Shown here one piece after another: positions 25,221 to 36,900 of a DNA stretch of 64,000 nucleotides. The notes beneath the pieces were generated by a model, which searched no databases, was not told the origin of the DNA, and saw only the letters and a list, made by a program, of their open reading frames with translations. Made by a program: the position numbers and the translations under genes. Location of the stretch: positions 62,001-126,000 of the forward strand of contig JAANDG010000182.1 of the NCBI GenBank assembly GCA_036852015.1, written 5' to 3'. Source of the DNA: Pelodera strongyloides. Its lineage: Eukaryota; Nematoda; Chromadorea; Rhabditida; Rhabditidae. The first letter of the stretch is position 1, and each line of letters begins with the position of its first letter.

Positions 25221-26651
25221 TTAGCAGTGACTGAGCGAAGGTCGTTGCAGTGGAAATACAATGCGGAAGAGAATTGCGGCAGAAACCTGAAAAGAAATTA
25301 GTAGATTGGGGAATTAACGATCAAGTAGTACCTTGTCGTCGGTAATTATTATTATTAAAGTTTTTATGACACTCACATAAATGGATCTTTTACTAGCGTT
25401 GTAGGTTACAGCCCTTTGTTCACACTTGCTACGGTTGATCAATAAACTATGACTATGCACAATCACTTATTACCATCAGTTAGAAGACTATATAAGCAGG
25501 CATTTTATTAATAGTTTTGAAGATAATTGCCAAAAGCAAGATACAAATAAGCGAGCAGGTTGAAGCAGTATCACAGCCGCTTTTTTTGGGAATGCTTATG
25601 AATATGATGTATGGGAATGTTATCTTCGTTTTAAAAACAGGTTGTTATACAGCTTTAAATCCCAAAGAACAAAAAATTTCTTGTTTCCCTAGATTGACGT
25701 ACCTCTCCAGCGATGACAGCAATGCATAACCATACATTGAATGTCATGAATACTAGCATAAGACAGTAACCGAGGAAGAGTTGGATTGCATGAAGTATGG
25801 CATCTACCACGATTTCCACTGCGCGCAATCTGCAAAGGAACAATATGGGGATTGAATGGTGCGCCGCGAAATATGGCGCCGATCTTTCGCCGCTCACCCA
25901 AAAAACGCAGATCCCTAAATTTCTAATAAACCCAGTCTACGTGCCTACATGGCTACACCGCTATTATATAATCTAACGTGCCACGAGCTAAGTCTTGGAC
26001 ATGCTTACCAGCTCGAAATCTATTACATCATGAGTTTGTATTGTGCATTCTACGTAACGGTGGTTTCTTTCAAATATCTCACTTTCTTCTATCGACATCT
26101 CCTGGTACGACAGCAGCTTCAGACGCAGCTCTTCTGGCAGCACGGAGAGCCTTCACACCCTCATAGACGACACAACTCAGAACAATGATCAGACAGCTTA
26201 CGAACAATCCTGAATTAGTTGTTAACAAATTTAAAACTTGTGATAATCCGTAACTGCTGTTATTATTTTGTGGGTAACCCTAGGCCTGGATTCCAGCATC
26301 GTACCAATCCTACCGGTCTAAGCCTAAGCCTAAGCCTATGTCCAGGATACGTCCCTCTTACGTACGCAAATCTTGAGAGAAAAGTCCTGAGTGCAACCGT
26401 TGCGAAATAGCCATGCTGAGTAAAACCATGCTAATGAATGCTGCGTGTTTCAGAAGCTGACCTCCTATATCACTAGTCTTCCAAAAATTGAAGAGGACAG
26501 TTTCTGTAAGTCCAAAATGGAATGCCATAGAATGTCCCATCATGGAGTGGTCATGAGGGGGCATTGGGGGCATCATGGTAGTTGAGGGATCTGCACCCGA
26601 GGCACTCCCGGCACCCATGTCAGGGTGGTGATGGTGCATTGAATGGTCCAT
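25221..26651 (-). CDS. CTR-family copper transporter (169 aa)
   Basis: Exons 26651-26462, 26209-26083, 25829-25703 and 25286-25221 join in perfect phase to 169 aa. The N-terminus is a Met/His metal-binding ectodomain (MDHSMHHHHPDMG, later MMPPMPPHDHSMMGHSM). TM1 follows FNFWKTSDIGG and ends CVVYEGVKALRAARR. TM2 has the family's MxxxM copper-selecting pair (YCLMLVFMTFNVW). TM3 is VIAGEVSAAILFRIVF, where the usual GxxxG packing motif reads GxxxA. The protein ends LSHC, like the C-terminal Cys/His tail of CTR proteins that hands Cu(I) on. CTR proteins act as trimers importing Cu(I) at the plasma or organelle membrane. An in-frame read-through of exon 1 past its donor is not needed. Confidence 0.92.
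25612..25663. repeat. MITE right-end fragment in the copper-transporter intron
   Basis: TTTTAAAAACAGGTTGTTATA followed by CAGCTTTAAA, the TTTAAAGCG family in right-end orientation. Confidence 0.6.
26315..26338 (+). repeat. Short interstitial telomeric repeat
   Basis: CTAAGCCTAAGCCTAAGCCTA, about 3.5 GCCTAA units, inside intron 1 of the copper transporter gene. Confidence 0.8.
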
Positions 26652-27589
26652 ACCCTGAAGGAGAGACTTGATAATAAAGACGCGGTGGTACTACTTTTGG
26701 ACAATAGAGGAAATACAATAAATCGCAACATCACGAGTACTAGATATATTTGCAAGCAAGTATGATAACAAACAGTATTATTATTAGCAAAGTCTCAAAA
26801 TCGAACAGCTTTACTGGCTTCACATGTTGGAATTTTGCGGTAAGAAACGTAGTACGCAAACAATTAAAGTCATTATCAGATAACGATACGTAAAAGCTGA
26901 AATGAGCATAGAGTTGTGCGTAGGTGAGCAAACAAATCTTGTCGGCTAGACATTATGTTTATGACTTAAAATTAGCTGCACTTACAAGTTAAACAATAGT
27001 TTAGTTAACTAATGTATGTTTACTCTTACAAGGTATTGCACACTTTTGGGAAGCCTGCAGTTTCTCTTTATGTGAACAGTTCTTTGCGTATAATGAGCGG
27101 TTTTGTCACATTGGATAACAGGTTTCAGCGCAAGGTGACATGGGGCTATTTCTTGCTTTACCAACGGCAATTTCTCCTCGTAGAACGGAAATTTGCAAAA
27201 AAAATTATCATCAATTACTTTTAAACAGTAGCATTCGGCAAACAAACAGTGGAAAATATAAAAAAAATATCTATGAAAAAGATGGTTCGGAATAGAAAAG
27301 GTTCAAGTGAAATGACACTGCAATAAATTGTAGCAAAATCAAATCGCAATCAGTCGTAAAAAATAAAAAGCAATAAGTTATAGGTATTTTGTAAGGTGTT
27401 GATAATTGATCGGATCTTTTTAACTCACGAGCTAATTTGTCAGTAATTATCACATTGGCATTGTTTATCGTCGGTTTTTTAGTCCATATATCAGATTTAT
27501 CAAATATGCTAATCTAAGAATAAGTCGTCAAAGTACTAGGAGTAAGTAAAAATAGCCTTCAGACCTTTTGAGCATACCCTGTCGGAAAT
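26652..27589. other. Upstream region of the copper transporter
   Basis: AT-rich; no gene or repeat recognised. It presumably contains the promoter of the minus-strand copper transporter. Confidence 0.4.
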
Positions 27590-27594
27590 CAACA

Positions 27595-27650
27595 GATGTT
27601 TATTGTCAACGTATCGGCCCTAGGCACTTAGGCCATCGTCAAGGTCATCA
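27595..27650 (-). ncRNA. Degenerate hammerhead-like motif of a Penelope-like element
   Basis: On the minus strand: CCTTGACGATGGCC, then TAAGTGCCTAG, then GGCCGATACGTTGAC. This keeps the order core box / GC stem (GGCC...GGCC) / GAAAC-like box / GTTGAC of hammerhead sequences found at ends of Penelope-like elements. The core has changes (C-TTGACGA for CTGATGA, GATAC for GAAAC), so it is probably inactive. Confidence 0.4.
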
Positions 27651-28173
27651 TTATAAACAAATCAAAGTTAATTAATTAATATTGCAATTTGGGTAAAGGT
27701 AATTAATAAATCGATAAATGATTGTGTGAAGTCAATCCATCCATACGCAAGCAAGCCTTATAAATCTAGTCTTCCTCAGACCTTCAGTGTATTGGCCTGC
27801 ACCCGCTATTGAGCACGCAGCACGCGTGCAGAAAAGTAAACAAACGAAGGCCAAGTAAATAAACATTTTTTTTTTCAGATAAAAACACTTCAAAACAGGA
27901 GTGATTTTGGTCTTATGCAAAACTTGTTTAAAAAAAAAATAGTGCACGAATGCCGAAATACTAATGCTGAAGAATATTGAACTTGGGGTTAGTTTGTCGA
28001 CTGACATTGTTGAGCATTCAGAAACCCTGATTATAATTTTGAGGGTGGTAGAGTTAGAATACTGTAATCAGGACTAAAATTACTGCACTTTCAAACCGGG
28101 TGGTCTATTCTAATTTTTTTTAAAGATTGTGACAATAATAGGAAAAGGAGCTAAAGAAACGCTTTTGTATGTA
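27651..28173. other. AT-rich spacer
   Basis: No gene or repeat recognised. Confidence 0.4.
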
Positions 28174-28403
28174 AGGGCGCGTTTAAGATGGGCGAAAGAA
28201 AGAAAAAAATGCGTTTTCGGCCGTTCAAGTTGGCCGAAAAGAAAATTTTTAATACTAAGGGAAAATGAAAAAATACAGTAATTTTTTTCGGGTTTTGTCT
28301 GCGTCTCTTGTTTTTGCATTGTCTTTCAAAAGTTTTCTTTTCGGCCAACCTGAACGGCCGAAAGCCTATTTTTTTCTTTCTTTCGGCCATCTTAAACGCG
28401 CCC
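28174..28403. repeat. Fold-back (MITE-like) element, about 230 bp
   Basis: The left end AGGGCGCGTTTAAGATGG is the inverse of the right end CCATCTTAAACGCGCCCT. Inner arms are also inverted: CGGCCGTTCAAGTTGGCCG versus CGGCCAACCTGAACGGCCG. It could form an almost continuous hairpin. No coding content. Confidence 0.85.
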
Positions 28404-29940
28404 TCATGACTCATATATTGAAAAGTTGCATTGAAAAAAACTTGAATTCTTCAAAATAAGTAAATGATATTTAATTTTATTTTTGTGAGCAGTTGTTTTT
28501 TCTGATAGTGATACAGGTCACTGTGTTTCATACAAATCAACGATTTGATGACTATCTACTATCTAGCAAACAAACAATCATTATCACAATCAACTGGAAA
28601 CTAATGGACTGAAACTCACAGACGACGCTTGAATTTTTTAAAGATTTTTGTAGGAAACCAGTGGAAAAAATCGTCTTGAGGATTGTTTCAATAATTTTAG
28701 TATGTAATCCAAAAATAATTAAAAAGAAAAGCCAATAAACCTTTCAAAGGAGAAACAAAAATTAAACGATTCACTAGCACATCAATAATGAAAAATGTGC
28801 ATGTAATTATTGGAAAAAACTTCAACAACACAAAAGTAATTCATTGCTTTCATATAAATTGGGTGTTGTGAAATTCTAATTTTATAATTGGTAAAAGTAG
28901 AACGGAGGGTTTACAAATGTAGGAAAATCGGAAATGGGGGTAACAAATGTGCCGATTTGTTGGTTTTAGGGGATTATTTTCGATAATCGTGGAACTTCCA
29001 AACACTCGAAAACAATTATTCGATGTCACGGTTACGTAACTGGAACGATTTTACATAACCTTTTACAGTGTCCACTTAGGTTTAGCATGAAAGGGTTAAA
29101 AACGTTGCTAGAAAAAAGAGCTCAACATTTATTGTATACGGTACCGCAGCTGGATCTTATAATATGGAACAATGCTACAGTATTCAAATCCAAGATTATA
29201 TAAATCAGTAAATATGGTAAGAATCAATGTGTAAATCAATAATTTCTTCTCTAGCAGGCTTGCTTGCATTGTTTGATGGGTGAAACTGCCTGCGGCACAA
29301 AGGAAAACTGGATAGGCACTGCTACGCTTGATGAAAAGCACTTCTTACTGTACACAGAACGCTTTGAACAAACTAGTTACTCAAGAAATAAATAATAAAA
29401 AATGTCCCTGGAACAAGGCATTTCCACTGAAAATTACATGTGTTTCTTAGCGTCTTAGCGTTAGATACAAAATCTGTGAATATACGGTAACATTTTCTGT
29501 GGGGTGGGGGGGGGGGGTTACCACCGTGCACGTTTGCATTTATATACATGAAGAATCGCACCGTGTGATTTTATGATTATTACTGTATAATTATATTTAG
29601 TAATTATAAAAAAATAGGATATCTCTGGCAAACGCCGTTAACATAGTTATGATTCTAAAGTTTTCAGAGCTCATTTCTCTTGCGAAGAGTTGCCTACTTT
29701 ACTTTTTACCACCTTATTGTTCCCATGCATTCATACACATAGAAACATGATAGATTGAGTTAGTTTCTTAATTGCCAGAATGGCATGACGCTATACGCCG
29801 TCAGCACTTCGTGCTGTGTGCTCGATTATAACTGCATTGGACAGTTCAGCTGGATTGTAAAGACAAAGTGAATAAAAGAGGAAGCAAATTGGGAAGATAT
29901 AAGTGAATAAATTCAACAAACTAACGTGAATATACCATAT
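28404..29940. other. AT-rich spacer with short G tract
   Basis: A short G-run lies at 29502-29518. No gene recognised. The right end may be flanking DNA of the Penelope-like element. Confidence 0.4.
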
Positions 29941-29944
29941 GTAA

Positions 29945-30006
29945 TACGGTAACCCCGTTTCGACCCTTCGCATACGAGGATTTTGCCACCGTTGGGTCTC
30001 ATCAGT
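29945..30006 (-). ncRNA. Hammerhead ribozyme-like motif
   Basis: The minus strand reads CTGATGA, then stem II GACCC (loop of about 27 nt) GGGTC, then GAAA, then a short stem III CGG-GGTTA-CCG, then TA. This is the conserved hammerhead core with a 5-bp stem II and a minimal stem III, the arrangement described for Penelope-like elements. Stem I pairing (CATCGCA with TTACATATG) is poor, so activity is doubtful. A related sequence lies at 56408-56490 on the plus strand. Confidence 0.5.
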
Positions 30007-30016
30007 GCGATGACGG

Positions 30017-30027
30017 TAGGCTTAGGC
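30017..30027 (-). repeat. Telomere-like dinucleamer next to the hammerhead motif
   Basis: TAGGCTTAGGC on the plus strand (GCCTAAGCCTA on the minus), nearly two nematode telomere units, about 10 bases 5' of the hammerhead core on the element's coding strand. Confidence 0.5.
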
Positions 30028-30550
30028 AGTGAGAAAGAAAGGTAAAGTAGATATTGAGAAAGGGATAGAGAGACAAATGTTATAGAGTATGTAAAGAAAC
30101 ATATAAGGTTATAGAGTAAAAAGGGTACAAAATAATAATAAAAACCGAATAAGAAACTAACCTTGATACCGCGGGTGTAATAGTACCTGAATATCCTTAC
30201 AAAAAGGGACAAGTAGATAATAAATAAACAAAATGCAGAAGAAAGTATAAAACTAACCTTGTATATGTCCTCAAACCTCAAAATAACTAGGTAGGAATAC
30301 ATCAATAAGTAAGAAGTACTACGAAAGGGTATGGAGCAATGCAAGACGAGAGGAATTGGAAAGGGATGTAGTGTGTAGTATTGATTGGGTAAGAGTACAT
30401 GACATAAACCTAGTGTTAGAATATATAGGTAAAGTTTATGAACTATGTGGTCCGTTGAAAAGAATTAGTTATCCATAAGTGAAAATATAATGTCATAGAT
30501 TATTGTTACAAAGTTATGCATAATAGGTAAGAATCGACAGAAATGCAAAA

Positions 30551-31942
30551 TTAAAGGTTGTCGACCCAACTGTTGAGACTTTTAGTAGAGGTATCGTATT
30601 TAAGACTAATAATAGGGTACTTATTAAATGATTTTTTGATAGTTTTGAGTACAACGTCTTTGGGGTAATTGTTGGAGAGCAGCTTGATAATGAATGAATG
30701 GATTTTGGATTTGAAAGAAATAAGCTGGGAAGTGCATCTATGAATACGTATTACTTCACCTTGGATACAGTTTACTTTAATATGGTCACATATATGACTG
30801 TCATACATAGGAAATCTTATAACGTCAAAACTATAATCATCAGTTTTATTGTATAAATTGATAGTCCAATTATGTGTAGACCTAACAAGGGCAAGATCGA
30901 GAAAGGGAGCGGAGGAATCAGCAGTATTGGCCGCTTCGAGAATGAGCGAGCTAGGATAGATGGAATCAAGTATATCGAGAATGTTATCATCATTATAGAA
31001 AATAGCTATGTCATCCATATATCTAAACATGGACATCTTATAGCCGAGGGAAGAATTCAAAAAGCTTTTAAAGTATTTAAATTCAATCATACAAAGAGTT
31101 AAATCAGCAAGTAAAGGAGAAGAGTTACCTCCCTGAGGAACTCCTTTGATCTGGTGGAAAATAATGCCCTGGAATACTAGATAACTATTTTTAACTATGT
31201 AGCGTACCATGTTTTTAACTTCACTCGAAGAGAAACAGTTAGCAGACGGAGCATCAGTATAGTAACTTTTCTTAAATCCTACGTTAATAAGAGATTTACC
31301 GGAGTTTTTAAAACATATATCCGTTAGTTCTAGGATGCTATCAATGACACAATCATGAGGTAAGTTGGTAAAGAGACTACTAAAGTCCAAGACTTTGACT
31401 TTATGGAAACGATGTATAAGTGTAGAATTACTAATGCAAATGGAATTATCTATAGAAATGAAATTAGTTTTATTACTGCTCCAAGTTTTACTAGCATTAC
31501 AGTAGTTTTTAAAATGCAAACGGAAATGTTTCAGTATTTTCTGAAGAGTAATCGAAAGGTTTTTGAGAGAGCTGTGTTTAGCAGCTGTGATGTAACGCAT
31601 TTTAATCGATTTTTTATGCAATTTAGGAACTGCGTAAATGTTAGGAAGTTTGCGATCGGTATCAGAGCTTTTTATATTAAGAATGTTGGAATAGTAAATA
31701 TGACGGGATACAATATTGTCCTGTGACTCGAGATGATACGGAGAGTAAGTATCGTTACCTTTATATTCGAATGAACCGTTTTCGTTCTTAGCAATACCTA
31801 ATTCTGTATGAAGGAAGTGTGAATATAAAAGAGGGCAAGAGAAACAAAAGTTAGCGGACGCCTTATCTACGCATGTAATAATAAACTGTCTCTTAATATG
31901 GTTAATTTCTTTGTAAATAGAGCAGTTAGAGTTAACACAAAA
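30551..31942 (-). mobile_element. Penelope-like reverse transcriptase, 5'-truncated
   Basis: An open frame of 463 codons runs on the minus strand from just after a TAA at 31943-31945 to the stop at 30551. Order along the frame: a DKASANFCFSCPLLYSHFL block near residue 30, VPKLHKKSIKMRYI near 101, RT motif DFSSLFTNLPHD near 186, IKGVPQGGNSSPLLADL near 266, and the catalytic FRYMDDIAIF near 306. The first Met is at 31621, past the start of the homologous region, so the 5' end is missing. The VPKLHK and DKAS blocks and the NLPHD motif fit Penelope-like elements, possibly the nematode group. No GIY-YIG domain follows, so it is either endonuclease-deficient or truncated. Both RT catalytic Asp residues are present and there is no internal stop. 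Confidence 0.75.
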
Positions 31943-32470
31943 TTAGCGTATTTTTAATTAATGAATTACCCGGACATCATGTTTATATTCTATAATATTC
32001 TCTTCTCATTGTTTTTACGCCCGTTATACCAAAAAGCAGCCGAGCTGATCTCTCCGCATTTAATACTATGCGCTGTACCTACCGTAGTTGCAACATAGAA
32101 AAGAGCGCGGATTCAAAAAAATGCCCTGATGATCAGTTGGATGTGTACTGTAGCAAAAACAGGGGTTCAAAAATGTACTTTTTAAATCTTTGGTATTTTT
32201 TAAGATTTTTTCTGTTTTGTTTATTGTTTTAGTGTGTGTAAATTGTTGATTGTTTTCTGTGTGTAAAACGGTGGATAAAACGTTATTTGCGAAAATAAAG
32301 GTTGTCTGAGACGTTTGCTTTGCTTTAGACCTGGTTTTTGCTAAAACTGCATTTTTTTCCGTTTACGAGTGTGATTTTCTTCAATAATTTCAGTTTATAT
32401 TTAGTTTACTCGTTTTTTATTTTTTACTGCTTTTTTGCTTGCATTGAATTCCATTTCGATTCAGGTAAAA
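31943..32470. promoter_or_regulatory. Upstream region of rpl-33
   Basis: AT/T-rich DNA with no coding exon. It ends with a splice acceptor TTTCGATTCAG at about 32454-32464, seven bases before the rpl-33 ATG, consistent with spliced-leader addition. Confidence 0.5.
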
Positions 32471-33888
32471 ATGGCCGAAGAGAAGGAGAAGAAAACGAAA
32501 AAAGATAATTCGCGTAAGCCTCTTGGACGGTATGTGTTTATTTTGATTTTATTCATTTTTCTCTATTCACTGGGCTTCAGTTTTTAGTTATTTTTAAACG
32601 ACACTGCTATTTCTCGCACCAATATTGGATCACGCGTTTGTGGTCCATGAATTCTTTATTCAGTGGAAATAGGTAGAATATTGACAGTTTGCTTGCGAAA
32701 GAAAACGTCGTTACTAGAATTGTTTAACTTTGCACATGTTTAGCCTCTACGTCAAGGCTGTGTTCACTGGTTTCAAGCGTGGACTTAAGAACCAGCGCGA
32801 GACCTCATCTCTTCTGAAGCTCGACGGAGTTTACTCCAAGGAAGAGGCTAACTGGTACATTGGAAAGCGTGCCGTCTACCTTTACAAGGGAAAATCTCGC
32901 TCTACCGTGGGTTTCGTTTTTGTTTGGTTTGAATTTATATGTGCTTGATGAAGCTTCAAACAAAGGTGTTTAATTATTAATTGTTGTTTTAACAAGATCT
33001 CCCTTTTTCCCGAGAACATTCGGCCAATTTCTGGTTTGTTGAACCTGCTGTTTAATTTTTACTTGGCAATGTGATACATGCATGCGTTTGAGCTATCATT
33101 TTGAGAACGCGGCTATTAATTTTCCTCGGAGGAGCTACAGTTTGGCACTTCGACAAACTAATAAAATGTCTCGTGGTCATCTATTCGGAAATTTACTTTT
33201 CTCAACCTTATAAAATCAATCCGCATATTTGCTTAAGTACACGCACAGTTTCTTTCTGCTACCTACAGCACATTTCGGCGGAATTAATGTTTTATATTTA
33301 TTACGTACACAAATGTTAAACGCACAGATTAGATGAGCTCTTCCAATTTCACATATGCTTGTTGTGTTGCTCAAGGACCTGGGCTTTGGGGAATTGCGTA
33401 TGTAGTGGAGATGTTTGCCTTCTGTTAGTGGGCGGCAAACTTATTTTTATCGCTTAAATTAATTACGTTTACTTAATACTTGGCCCAATATACGTATACC
33501 CATATGCTAACTGGCCAGCGGATTGATTATTTGTTTTTTTCCAGCCCATATTTTGGCCTCTACCACTTATTTCATTTTTTACTTCGAAAATATGGCCAGT
33601 GATTTTCAGGGAGGACGCGTCCACTCTATCTGGGGAAAGATCACTCGAGTACATGGTAACACTGGATCGGTCCGAGCCAAGTTCCGCAGCAACCTTCCTC
33701 CCGCAGCCATGGGCAAGCGTATCCGCGTGGTGAGTATTTCAGTTTTTTTTGTTTTGCCCTATGTGGTATATTTTCGGTGTCGTACTGATATACATGTGTT
33801 CCATTTTATAAGAAGTTGCAATTAGCCTTATTCTATAACAAAATTAACTGTCTTATTTTTTCAGATGCTGTACCCGTCTCGAGTCTAA
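32471..33888 (+). CDS. rpl-33: 60S ribosomal protein eL33 (RPL35A)
   Basis: Exons 32471-32529, 32744-32906, 33610-33729 and 33865-33888 give 121 aa. A Lys-rich N-terminal extension ([19 protein letters not shown]) is followed by [95 protein letters not shown] and the end MLYPSRV. These match the eL33 family along its whole length. It is a structural protein of the large ribosomal subunit. The start follows a likely trans-splice acceptor. The TACC/GGA junction between exons 2 and 3 uses the acceptor TTTTCAG at 33603-33609; an earlier TTTCCAG at 33537-33543 would break the frame. Confidence 0.95.
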
Positions 33889-33924
33889 ACATTGTTGTTC
33901 ATTGTTATTCTCAGTTTTGTATAC

Positions 33925-33930
33925 AATAAA
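33925..33930 (+). terminator. Polyadenylation signal of rpl-33
   Basis: AATAAA 37 bases after the rpl-33 stop. The opposing SLC12-like gene stops at 33984, so the two 3' ends nearly touch. Confidence 0.7.
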
Positions 33931-33983
33931 GCTGGGTACTTTTGTTTTATTATTATTCACAACACAACGCCGTATTTGGTGTT

Positions 33984-36900
33984 TTAGTCAAATTCGTTGA
34001 TGTCCTGAGCGTGGTGATATTGTTTACGTTCCATATAGTCCGGATTTGTATCGTTCAACTGGGAAGTGGTGATGTCTCCAACAGTTGCTGTATTTCCCAA
34101 AATTACCGGGTTCGTTTTTGGGATTCCAATAGTTTCAAGTGATGAACAGGCAGTTTTGAACATGTGTATCACAGAAAATTGGGAGATTCCTGAAATGCAT
34201 GATGTTTTCCTCATTAGTTAAGCCACAGCGGTTCATATATGCATATAATACTTGTATTCATAGTTCTTATTATACCCACCTGGGAATGCCGTGGTGGACA
34301 CTCGGCTGATGTAGAGGTATAGTAGTGCCATGCCACCAAAATGAAGCACGGCGAACCAGAAGTTGATGAAAACAATGATGAGGACGTTAATTAGGAACTG
34401 TAATGGGTCGTGTCACTAGCTTATTTTTAGTGGTAGAACGTAGTTGGTATCTAATTAGATAAAGCTTACTCCTGCGAACGCTAAATATCTGCTGCTGAAT
34501 TGAGAATACCAAGTTGCTGGTTGTTCGTGGATTGTTCCATCTTCCAACGTTGCCGCTGTCTGAAAGAACTGTTGCCTTTTTCGTGTTTGACATCGTCCTC
34601 TTTCGCTACGGCACAGGAATTTGCATATAATGCATGAAATGATTTGGGACATATAGATTACAATCTGTCATTCCAGGCGCAAATTGCATCTATGTAGTGT
34701 CTGTGACAAACGTACCGTGCTTCTTTCTGGGAACAGTTCCTTCAGATCGGATTCAGCCATGCTATGCATAGAGCCGTAAGTCTTCACGTCTCCACTGAAA
34801 GTAACCGCGTTTCGTGCTGTACTGCTGTCGCAGGTAATACACCGATACGTTGTCGCACTGCTGTCACTACTAAATCTGAATCTCCAACTTACGTGGTTGC
34901 ATGTTTGACGTGCTCCAGGTCATAAGTCATTGCCAAGGACACATATGCGTAATTGACTGCAGCGTAAGTAATAAGGAAGGGCATTGTAGAGAGAATAGCC
35001 AAACGGTTGAGGTCGCCAACGAGTACGAAGGAGCACGCTACTGCCATAAGGACGGCTGAGGCAAGCACTGGGTTCTTATTAGCACCGCTCTGAAATGGAC
35101 TACATTGGGATGCAAGACATGTTCAAGCTTTATGATATGCTTGTCGCAGCTAAATTTACACCCGCAAATAAGGTTTGGTAGAAAAGCTACTTACTCCATG
35201 TGCTAATGGATTTAGAATAGGAACGACGCCCTCGGCAGCTATTCCTTGTAGTACTCTGGGAGTTCCGAGTAGGGATCCAATAGTGGAGGAAAGAGAACAG
35301 ACATACAAACCGATCATGAAGAACCAACCGGTGAGGGAGACCTGAATATAAGAAATTCTAGTTGTCCTATTCTTAGGCTTAGGCTCAGGCTTAGCAATTG
35401 TGTGTGCCGGGAGTCAGCTCAATAAGATCAAAATATCTGAGTACTGAAAGCTATCTGGTTTATGCATGCAGCCACTAGTTACATTGTGGGTATTCTCATT
35501 GAACGAGTGTTTGCGTCTCTTTAAATGCATATGGCCTAATTGTTAGCACTATACTGACTTTAGCTATGCCGGGGAGTTTGGGCCCAGTGATGGGTGGAGA
35601 GGCCCTTCCCAATTCTATGCATTATTCGAAAGCTCCCACCTTTTCCGAGATGAGATTATCGCAGAGTAAATATGAGCGGTCGACCACTGTTCCGAGGATC
35701 ATAATGAAGAGAAAGCAGGTTCCGGTGCTAGAAATGGGTGAAAACATTTTCTTGGTATTTGAATTATTTTTAAGACCCGCAACCGGAGTTCAGAACTGTC
35801 CGAGAAAAGTCTGAAACTACGGCCGCCCGTCGAGGGAAACTTGGACGGTCCCATGGTTATGCATGCTAAAGAGATCGAGTAATTTAGCAAGGCATAAGTA
35901 CATGGCAGGAATCGAACTTGGCGCCATGCCTTTGACGACAAACCTCAAACCAGCGCCATAGACCACTCGGCCATAACGCACAAGTTGTGTCGTATGGGCT
36001 TCAGAGCCTTACCCTTTGGAGAAATATTCACTGTCTTAATTCTTACCTGACTCCTAGTGCGGATAACTCTCCAACGGGGATGTTCTTCTTCGGATCGCGC
36101 AGATCACCACTCATATTTACTCCTGAAATATGATACTGATATTTTTATATTACGGTAGCCGCCTTGCGGTATCAACTTTGAACCTTACGGTAGCCTGACT
36201 TGTCTCCTGTTTTCCTCTAGAACGTACCAAGGCGATTCAACGATGTGAATGTGCACATCCAGTTTCTCATGTATAAATCAATACTCTATGACAATTGTCC
36301 GACCTGCTAGAACTCCAAGGAAGTTAGCGAAGAATACACCGAATACGGTAAAGATGGACTGTTCTGGAATCGACCTCTGAATACCGAGCACCGTGCAGTT
36401 GATCGACGCGTAGTGCGGCTCCGAATTGGCACGCAGTCGCGCCGAGGAGAAGTGCCCGACGCCGTGTTCTGAACGCTAGATATTGTTGATGCAATTAGCA
36501 ATTTTCAATTATCTAGCACTGTCGTGTAGGGTGTTACCTATTGGCTATTGGTAGAGTCATTGCTGAACCATCTGATTCGCTATTACGAAGACATGCTGAT
36601 ATGCAGTTGATTAAATTAAGGGGATCCTCGATTCTTTTCTCTGACACTTGGCTTTTTTGTCACCGGATTACTTTTTTTACAACAATTCTTTCTAAGAGTT
36701 TAATAAACATTTGAACATTTAAAGTGAACGGGCTAAAATACAATATCACGCAGTTATGTCCTAGTTTGCATATTAATTTAATTAGATTTCTCATTCATAT
36801 TGTAGATTTACCCAAGTCAATGGTCCAGAGACTTCCGAGTAGAAAGTCGACGACGGCCAGGGCGAGACAACCAAGAAGGAAGAGTTGGAGACGGACCACC

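Larger units (their letters stand above)
29941..30550 (-). mobile_element. 3' non-coding part of the Penelope-like element
   Basis: This lies downstream of the reverse transcriptase frame on the same strand. I see no GIY-YIG endonuclease domain. It ends in a hammerhead-like motif (29945-30006) directly behind a telomere-like stretch (30017-30027). Confidence 0.45.

Noticed and set aside
29913..30344. 143-codon minus-strand hydrophobic frame
   Set aside because: It overlaps the hammerhead-like end of the Penelope-like element and has no recognised domain.
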